Assembly (NCBI RefSeq): GCF_900182595.1 | Contig: NZ_FXTN01000018.1 | Span: 1-46,317, forward strand | Direction of reading: 5' to 3' | DNA from: Pedobacter westerhofensis | GTDB lineage: Bacteria; Bacteroidota; Bacteroidia; Sphingobacteriales; Sphingobacteriaceae | DNA: 46,317 bases | The notes under the pieces: generated by a model | Databases searched by the model: none | Told to the model about the DNA's origin: nothing | Seen by the model: only the letters and a program-made list of their open reading frames with translations | Position numbers and translations under genes: made by a program | Shown: one piece after another, positions 40,887 through 46,317 of the stretch | Position numbering within the stretch: the stretch's first letter is position 1 | Layout: every line of letters begins with the position of its first letter

Positions 40887-42515
40887 TTAATATTTTCCTG
40901 CACTCAAGGTACTAGGTTTTAAGGCATATTTTCTATCCACCCGGTGTAAAATCACGGAAACAGAATCTTTATTTTCGTTGATACCGTTTAAGATCACCTC
41001 TTTTCCATCCGTAGTGCTGTAATGAAGTACCATTCTTTTTCTGCCGGATTCCAGTGCCCGCTCTGCGCTGATCCCTTTCAGCCTTCTGCCGGTCAGTCCC
41101 GCGGGATCTACCTGGGCATATTCCTGTGCATCGGTAAGGAAGTTCTTTTGTGTTTTATCCGCATCATGTTTTGCATGCTTTTTCTTTTTCCCGCCGGCAC
41201 GCAATGCAGAAAGATCCCTGTATTTATCCTGCAGATACAGCACATGGTTGACCGTATCGGCTTCATAATAGAATACCCTTCTGCCACCGCCCACACCCGC
41301 GATTTCGAAAGTGCGGTTGATATCCCTCATTGGCGATCCCCCGCCATTGGAAAGATCCAGCGGCACAGGCCGGTTTTGCTTAAAGGTCAGTGTAGTCCAG
41401 TTTTCGAAGGTTACGTCCTGCCAGGCCAGCGAGTCCTGCGGAGAATAAGGGATCACCTGATTATTGAGCTTAAACTCAGCAACCTGATAATATCCTCTTA
41501 ATTTTGATACTCCCTTTGCGGCTGGCTGCTTGTAAGGATCATACAAAAAGTTATTCAGCTGGATATAAAAAAATACAAACAGGAAAAGGAAGATCACCCC
41601 TGCTTTCAATACGATCCTTGTTGTTTTAAGCCAGGGCGCTGTGAACTGAAGATTAAAATTAACGGGAACGGTATAGCGTTCCAGGATGAAGAGATTGTAA
41701 ATTTTAGGGATCTCCTTGGCGATAATAAAGGCTGCAAAGAGCACGAAATAACTGCTGTACACATGCACCCCGCCGTCATAGGCAAAGTTCACATATACGA
41801 TATCGCCCAGGGCACCAAAAAGAATGATCGCACCGAGCACAGCCGTTTTCCTGAAGAACAGCAGCACTCCAGCGGTTAGCTCTACCACGCCGGCAAATAC
41901 CTGGTACCAGGGTACGATACTGATAGATAACCAGTAAATCTTTTGTGCGGTAAGATCACCAAAGTTTGTGTTTAAAATTCCCGTAGAAGGATATGGCATC
42001 TGCACGGGCAGCACCTTGGTAAAGGCAAAGCCGATGATCCCGATGGCCGCGCGGTAACGAACGATCACAGTTAGCCAGTAGTACAATACGTTATATTCCG
42101 TCCTCTTTTTATCAAGCACAGTCCACATCAGTCCGCCGCCGATAGAAACCGCAAGCAGCACCAACCATTCTGCATATCCGTAAAACCCTGCGCCCCGGAT
42201 AAACGAAGGCTGATAACGTGCGATATCATACAGATCACGGTAGTGCAGGCTCGTCCAGTCGAACTGAAACCACTGCGTATACCATGAAGGGCTTTCCGGG
42301 ATGGTCATCAGGATGAAAAAGATAAAAGCGATACGGAAAGCAATCTTTTGATAAGGCTTCCATACCAGCGGAGGCTGTGCCGCCGCAGTTAATTCGCTTG
42401 CAGAGTAGCCAGCGGTATTGTCCTGGCGCTTCCGGCTTTCGTCATGGTGAACAGCTCTCGGGTCTTCAGTAAACTGCGCTGCTCCGGATTCAGAGATGGT
42501 ATTGCTAACAGACAT
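40887..42515 (-). CDS. DoxX-like membrane protein with large C-terminal domain (copy 1)
   Basis: This 542-aa protein has an N-terminal soluble tail, then several transmembrane helices (about 55-330) arranged as in DoxX/HTTM-type proteins, with YRAAIGIIGFAFTKVLPVQMPYPSTGILNTNFGDLTAQKIYWLSISIVPWYQVFAGVVELTAGVLLFFRKTAV. A C-terminal, probably periplasmic, domain includes KLRGYYQVAEFKLNNQVIPYSPQDSLAWQDVTFENWTTL, followed by a lysine-rich linker (KKKKHAKHD). It is a paralogue of the next gene upstream. DoxX relatives act in thiosulfate:quinone oxidoreductases, fitting the sulfur context, but quinone binding is not shown here. Confidence 0.85.
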   Translation of the reverse strand: MSVSNTISESGAAQFTEDPRAVHHDESRKRQDNTAGYSASELTAAAQPPLVWKPYQKIAFRIAFIFFILMTIPESPSWYTQWFQFDWTSLHYRDLYDIARYQPSFIRGAGFYGYAEWLVLLAVSIGGGLMWTVLDKKRTEYNVLYYWLTVIVRYRAAIGIIGFAFTKVLPVQMPYPSTGILNTNFGDLTAQKIYWLSISIVPWYQVFAGVVELTAGVLLFFRKTAVLGAIILFGALGDIVYVNFAYDGGVHVYSSYFVLFAAFIIAKEIPKIYNLFILERYTVPVNFNLQFTAPWLKTTRIVLKAGVIFLFLFVFFYIQLNNFLYDPYKQPAAKGVSKLRGYYQVAEFKLNNQVIPYSPQDSLAWQDVTFENWTTLTFKQNRPVPLDLSNGGGSPMRDINRTFEIAGVGGGRRVFYYEADTVNHVLYLQDKYRDLSALRAGGKKKKHAKHDADKTQKNFLTDAQEYAQVDPAGLTGRRLKGISAERALESGRKRMVLHYSTTDGKEVILNGINENKDSVSVILHRVDRKYALKPSTLSAGKY

Positions 42516-42531
42516 ATCTTTAAATTTATCT

Positions 42532-43959
42532 TTATAATTTCAAACCTTTGGACCGTCCTTTTTCCGCTGCTTTTAGCAGATACTTTTTAGGGTCCTTTTC
42601 CAGCACAGCCTCGATCCGGTCGCCATTTAGGGTTCCGCTGATAACAACTGTAGAATCCGGCTGCAGCTGATACGTCAGCTGTCCCTTTGCCGCTGATCCC
42701 GGAGTTATAGCTGAAGTCGCATTTTTTGGTACCGGGGAATCATTTTGCGCCGAAGTTTTTTCATGTGCAGCGATATTGCTGAGACTTAAAGTATGACTCA
42801 CCGTGTCGGCTTTAAAATTGTAATATACCCTGCCTCTTGTGCCTGCCGGCTCAAACGAACTCTGCGAATTGCCTGCAGGTATACTTTCCACATTATCATT
42901 TAATACCTGCCCGTTACGGTTGATCCTGATACTGAGCGTTGCCCATTTCTCAAACACCACATCCTGCCAGCGCAGAGAATCTGTCAGTGAATATGGCCTG
43001 TCCAGCCCATTCAGTTTGAACGACTCGACCGTGTATAACCCTCTTAATGCTTTGATACCCGGAAGATGTGTAAAATGATATCCTCCTTTAACCGCAGAAC
43101 CATGTGCACTAAACCCATAGATCACTACAAATACAAGGATCAGTACGGATTTAAGCACCAGCCGTGCAGTCTTCAGCTGATTTGTCCAGATAATAGCTGG
43201 TTTTGCAGGTGCTACTGGAATATGTAAAATGATCAGGCTGATAATTCTTTGTAAATCATAAACGATCAGGAACAAGGCCAGGGTAACCAGGTAAAAGCTG
43301 TACACCACTTCCCCACCCTCGTAAGCGAGGTTAGACATAAATACATTACCGATAAAAAAGATAATAATTGTAGCCCCAATGACTGTTGTACGCCTGAACA
43401 GCAGCAGGATTCCCGCAATCAACTCAACCGCCCCAAGAAAGGCCTGGTAGCCGGGCACAATGCCCAGGCTCAGTGAAAACAACTTCCATGTCGTGAAATC
43501 GCCATAAGGCGTATTCAGACTACTCAATGACGGATAGGGAGCCTGAATCGCAAATAATTTTAAAAAGCCATAGGCGATCACAGCGATCCCCAAACGGTAG
43601 CGCACCAGTATCCTCAGCCAGGCATAGAAGCGGTCGTAGTTTGTGCTCTTTTTATCAAGCAGCGACCAGATCACTGTGCCCACTGCCGCAAGGATGAAAA
43701 TAAAACCCCAGTCGGCAAAGCTGGCCAATCCCCAGTCCTGCGGATCATAACCCGCAGACACAAACTGAGGTGTATATTTTGCGACCTGAAAAAGCTCTGC
43801 AAAGCTGATATGGAACCAGTTGATACTAAACAAATGGCGGTAGTATTTCCAGTCGAGCGGAAATACCTGCAGAAAAAAATAAATAAAGGAAAGCCTGAAA
43901 AGTATCTTTTCATATCCTTTCCATATCTTATTTTCGGAGTTAATTTGATCTTTAAACAT
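42532..43959 (-). CDS. DoxX-like membrane protein with large C-terminal domain (copy 2)
   Basis: This 475-aa paralogue of the downstream gene shares the layout: membrane part with VRYRLGIAVIAYGFLKLFAIQAPYPSLSSLNTPYGDFTTWKLFSLSLGIVPGYQAFLGAVELIAGILLLFRRTTV, and C-terminal domain with ALRGLYTVESFKLNGLDRPYSLTDSLRWQDVVFEKWATL. The shared linker between TM region and C-domain identifies them as an ancient tandem duplication. The two genes are separated by 16 nt. Possibly a heterodimeric redox module. Function inferred from family only. Confidence 0.85.
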   Translation of the reverse strand: MFKDQINSENKIWKGYEKILFRLSFIYFFLQVFPLDWKYYRHLFSINWFHISFAELFQVAKYTPQFVSAGYDPQDWGLASFADWGFIFILAAVGTVIWSLLDKKSTNYDRFYAWLRILVRYRLGIAVIAYGFLKLFAIQAPYPSLSSLNTPYGDFTTWKLFSLSLGIVPGYQAFLGAVELIAGILLLFRRTTVIGATIIIFFIGNVFMSNLAYEGGEVVYSFYLVTLALFLIVYDLQRIISLIILHIPVAPAKPAIIWTNQLKTARLVLKSVLILVFVVIYGFSAHGSAVKGGYHFTHLPGIKALRGLYTVESFKLNGLDRPYSLTDSLRWQDVVFEKWATLSIRINRNGQVLNDNVESIPAGNSQSSFEPAGTRGRVYYNFKADTVSHTLSLSNIAAHEKTSAQNDSPVPKNATSAITPGSAAKGQLTYQLQPDSTVVISGTLNGDRIEAVLEKDPKKYLLKAAEKGRSKGLKL

Positions 43960-43991
43960 ATCAATTTAATAATTTCATATCTATACCGGTA

Positions 43992-44873
43992 TTAGTTGGT
44001 AGCACGCGCCGCCCTTACCGGATTAATGATCTTCCTGTTTTTCAGGTCATAGCTTTGTCCGCTCTGAAGCAATACAAAAGGTATATTCTTCTTCACTATA
44101 GTATCGTGATCATAAATGGCGACATAAGATTTACCTACAACCTGCAGCGTATCTTTCTGCACCACAATTGCCGTTGCCTCATCCAGTCCGATACCGATCA
44201 GTTTCGGAGAAAAACGTATAAAATCCACCAGGTCGAACTGCCTGTTGCGTTTCAGCAAATGCTGATCGATCGCTGCATTCTTCAGGAAACCCAGTCCCTG
44301 CAAGTGGTCCCCGACAAGCACATCTGCCCCGCTGGTATCCCCTCTCCATAAAAAAGACCCTTGAATTGTTGCTCCTGCAGAACTTCCCGCGATCACGCCG
44401 CCACGTTTAAGTACATCAAAAAATGCCTGGTGCGTCAGCGTATTCAGGTAAGCATCTGCAATCCTCCACTGGCGTCCGCCCAGGAAGTATACGCCTGTGG
44501 CTTCCTGTATAGGTTTGATAAAACGCTCAGAGTTGGCTTCAGCTAAACTTCCCGTGTGCAGCAGCGTAACACTTTTAATCCCAGTGATTTTCTTAATCTC
44601 GTTGATATCTTTTTGATCGAAGGCAGCAGAATCGCCCACGGCGGCAGTCACCACCACGATCTTTGCTTTATCCTTTCCCCCGGCAAGTTCCACAAACTTG
44701 TTCCATACCGCCGGAGTATTGCCTACGTTGCCGCCAATAATTAGCAGTGATCCGTTTTCCGGGCCATGCCTTGTAACGGAGGCTGTATCTATATGAACAG
44801 GCTGCTGCGCAAGAGAGGAAGTGGAAGTGGCCACCAGCAAGTACAGCACTATACTGTTAAAAATCGATGTCAT
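43992..44873 (-). CDS. Secreted cyanophycinase-like peptidase (S51)
   Basis: The protein has about 293 residues from ATG 44873, giving a signal peptide (MTSIFNSIVLYLLVATSTSSLAQ); an upstream start at 44900 would add nine residues. It has NGSLLIIGGNVG, KIVVVTAAVGDS, GVYFLGGRQWRIADAYLNT and GVIAGSSAGATIQGSFL, the nucleophile serine elbow (GSSAGA) of S51 peptidases. Cyanophycinases hydrolyse beta-Asp-Arg dipeptide polymers. A periplasmic form in a sulfite operon is odd. It is the first gene of the operon, 32 nt before the next. Confidence 0.88.
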   Translation of the reverse strand: MTSIFNSIVLYLLVATSTSSLAQQPVHIDTASVTRHGPENGSLLIIGGNVGNTPAVWNKFVELAGGKDKAKIVVVTAAVGDSAAFDQKDINEIKKITGIKSVTLLHTGSLAEANSERFIKPIQEATGVYFLGGRQWRIADAYLNTLTHQAFFDVLKRGGVIAGSSAGATIQGSFLWRGDTSGADVLVGDHLQGLGFLKNAAIDQHLLKRNRQFDLVDFIRFSPKLIGIGLDEATAIVVQKDTLQVVGKSYVAIYDHDTIVKKNIPFVLLQSGQSYDLKNRKIINPVRAARATN

Positions 44874-44900
44874 ATGTGGTATTTTATTAAATGAGGTCAT

Positions 44901-45292
44901 GAATTGCTTTTTACTTTAATCTAAAATTTAGTCGCACCGAACCCTGCCAAAAGGCCACATGTAAAAAAGATCTGCAACGCTTATGCAAGAGCGGCTAACC
45001 AACAGGAAGAGTTTCGGTAATTAGAAGAGGATCAACAACAACGGAACCGATGACGAAGAACGTTTACCATTCCTGCCCCGATCTCCTGATTAGAGATATT
45101 AAAAAGTAAAGTTGAGTTCATAGAAATCTGCTGATAAAATCTTAAGTTATTGTCTTAACGATTCAAATGTAACGTAATAATATTATTAATACTACTATTT
45201 TAATAGAATTAATTTATTACACTCCTTTACAACGTCAAAAACAGAGTTTTTCATGAAAAATCACATGAATTTGTTACAGTATTCCCTTAGTT
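44901..45292. other. Gene-free region upstream of the sulfite operon
   Basis: About 390 AT-rich nt with no gene-like frame. The promoter of the seven-gene minus-strand operon is expected here; I cannot pick out a convincing element. It borders the repeat array. Confidence 0.4.
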
Positions 45293-46010
45293 CAAACGGT
45301 CTGGCAAATGCTGGGGCTTGTTATCAGAAGGAATTTGGCTGCTTCAAACAGCTTGGAAGATGGCAGGCTAACAATCAGGAAGGAAATCAGCGGCTGCAAA
45401 CGATCTGGCAGATGGTAGTAGGCTAATCAATCACAAAAGATATCAGCTGATGGAAGCCGTCTGGAAGCTGGCAGGCTAACAATCAGAAATGAAATCAGCT
45501 GCTGCAAACGGTCTGGCAAGTGGTGGGCTAACAATCAGAAAGGAAATCAGCTGCTGCAAACGATCTGGCAAATGGCAGGCTAACAATCAGAAAGGGAATC
45601 AGTTGCTGCAAAACGATCTGGCACGTGGCAGGCTAACAATCAGAAAGGAAATCAGTTGCTGCAAACGATCTGGCAGATAGTGGGCTAGCAATTCAGAAAA
45701 GATATCAGTTGATGCAAACGGTTTGGCAGATGGCAGGTTAACAATCAGGAAGGAAATCAGCTGCTGCAAACGGTCTGGCAAGTGGTGGGCTAACAATCAG
45801 AAAGGAAATCAGTTGCTGCAAACGATCTGGCAGATGGCAGGCTAACAATCAGAAAGGGAATCAGCTGCTGCAAACGGTCTGGCAGGTGGTGGGCTAGCAA
45901 TCAGAAAGGAAATCAGCTGATGCAAACGATCTGGCAGATGTCAGGCTAACAATCAGAAAGGAAATCAGCTGCTACAAAAGATTTGGCAGGTGTTGTGGCT
46001 CGTATCAGGG
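45293..46010. repeat. Tandem array of a 52-bp repeat, about 14 copies
   Basis: Each unit reads approximately CAAACGATCTGGCAGATGG, then CAGGCTAACAATCAGAAAGG, then AAATCAGCTGCTG. Most units are exactly 52 bp; unit 1 and the last are degraded, unit 3 is longer (about 56) and a few differ by one base. There is an alternating sub-pattern, with units of the type CGGTCTGG...GTGGTGGG next to CGATCTGG...ATGGCAGG, giving a 104-bp dimer. CTGC and GCAG flank each unit's AAACGATCTG and can pair. 52 is not a multiple of 3, so no continuous protein repeat is encoded. There are no unique spacers, so it is not CRISPR. Confidence 0.93.
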
Positions 46011-46119
46011 AAAATATCACCAAGGGAAGAAGATTGTCATGCAATAATTTGCTCCAGGACTGGAAGAGGATTGGCTTTGGATAGGTTTGCACCAGGACAG
46101 GGAGCAATTACGGAAGATG

Positions 46120-46207
46120 TTTAAAAAAATTGCCTGCTATTTTTCGACATGCAAGATTTTGCTTTTCGCAAAGTGTTGAGGAGAAAAACAGCAGGCAATT
46201 TTTTAAA
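46120..46207. repeat. Long imperfect inverted repeat with nested hairpin
   Basis: The left arm at 46120-46145 (AAAAAAATTGCCTGCT core) and right arm at 46183-46207 (AGCAGGCAATTTTTT core) pair over about 25 bp with one mismatch and a one-base length difference. The interior holds a small TTTGC/GCAAA hairpin. The A-tract/T-tract ends make it able to act as a bidirectional terminator, although no gene needs one here; a small mobile repeat is an alternative. Confidence 0.8.
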
Positions 46208-46251
46208 CCCCTTCCAAAATCTGGGAGTGTAAAGCGAACTGTGTCAACACC

Positions 46252-46296
46252 ACTTCTTCCTAGGTGGAGGCGGTCAGCCTCCACCTAGGAAGAAGT
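46252..46296. repeat. Perfect inverted repeat, 20-bp arms, 5-nt loop
   Basis: 46252-46271 and 46277-46296 are exact reverse complements around GGTCA, with a GC-rich tip (GGAGGC/GCCTCC). In size and architecture it resembles the palindrome at 343-387, though the sequence differs. No T-run follows. Confidence 0.85.
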
Positions 46297-46317
46297 CGCC
46301 GAAGGCTTTAAGTCGTT

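Noticed and set aside
41022..41501. 159-aa plus-strand open frame
   Set aside because: Antisense to the DoxX-like copy 1 C-terminal domain, which is matched by its paralogue.
45489..45796. Two open frames of 63-65 aa within the tandem repeat
   Set aside because: They are chance frames across the 52-bp units; the period is not a multiple of three and the frames lie on opposite strands.
45293..46010. CRISPR array
   Set aside because: Units are directly adjacent with no unique spacers, are too long and variable for CRISPR repeats, and no cas genes occur.
46117..46179. 20-codon frame starting ATGTTTAAAAAAATT within the inverted repeat
   Set aside because: It lies inside the hairpin arms, has no start context or homologue that I can see, and is short enough to be chance.

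Overview
The window looks like a chromosomal segment of a Bacteroidota member, most likely Sphingobacteriaceae (Pedobacter-like). The evidence is a SusC/SusD outer-membrane pair whose SusC carries an N-terminal STN domain, an ECF sigma factor with a FecR/DUF4974 anti-sigma factor, lipoproteins of the CEKY/CEKE type, many AT-rich intergenic regions without clear Shine-Dalgarno sequences, and a split UxaA-type sugar-acid dehydratase. I assign family, not species, and ran no database search.

Region 1 (1-18.1 kb) is an accessory, AT-rich island and the most unusual part. After a broken transposase it holds five small paralogous proteins (84-95 aa, with a conserved P-x-C-x6-C-A-I-[YF] core). Four of them sit behind the same roughly 75-nt leader, which ends in a hairpin exactly 10 nt before the ATG; the fifth has only the 5' half. 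Interspersed are five copies of one GT2 glycosyltransferase domain with a strict H-W-D-D-D-D-W-Y motif (two overlapping genes, one two-domain fusion, one single gene), a different GT2, a GT4, a TlpA thioredoxin fused to an FKBP prolyl isomerase, a two-lobed retropepsin-like protease also fused to an FKBP domain, a stand-alone protein resembling the middle domain of the TlpA fusion, and a SusC/SusD pair. I infer an undescribed pathway that makes, folds and possibly glycosylates a family of small disulfide-bonded proteins. The functional link is a hypothesis based on proximity and repeated association.

Region 2 (18.3-29.1 kb) is mainly carbohydrate catabolism: a secreted GH78 alpha-L-rhamnosidase, a Crp-like regulator, a MauE/DoxX-like membrane protein, an M20 amidohydrolase, a DUF4397 lipoprotein, and an operon (RraA-like, SAF-domain dehydratase subunit, UxaA-type subunit, FucP-like MFS transporter) divergent from an AraC regulator.

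Region 3 (29.1-33.1 kb) is an ECF sigma/FecR locus with three 67-69 aa proteins on the same strand. These align without gaps to the N-terminal cytoplasmic segment of the FecR protein and share an upstream TAGGAGAT box. They look like free-standing anti-sigma-domain mini-proteins.

Region 4 (33.2-44.9 kb) is more GC-rich and housekeeping-like: DinB and WYL regulator, a dicarboxylate symporter, then a compact seven-gene minus-strand operon encoding a cyanophycinase-like peptidase, two tandem DoxX-type membrane proteins, a CrtI-like FAD oxidoreductase, a YeiH-type exporter, a SoxD-like cytochrome c and a SoxC-like molybdenum sulfite dehydrogenase. It is plausibly a periplasmic sulfite-oxidation module.

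Region 5 (44.9-46.3 kb) has no credible gene. It holds about 14 tandem copies of a 52-bp repeat, a 25-bp imperfect inverted repeat with a nested hairpin, and a perfect 20-bp-stem palindrome that resembles in design a 21-bp-stem palindrome near the window start.
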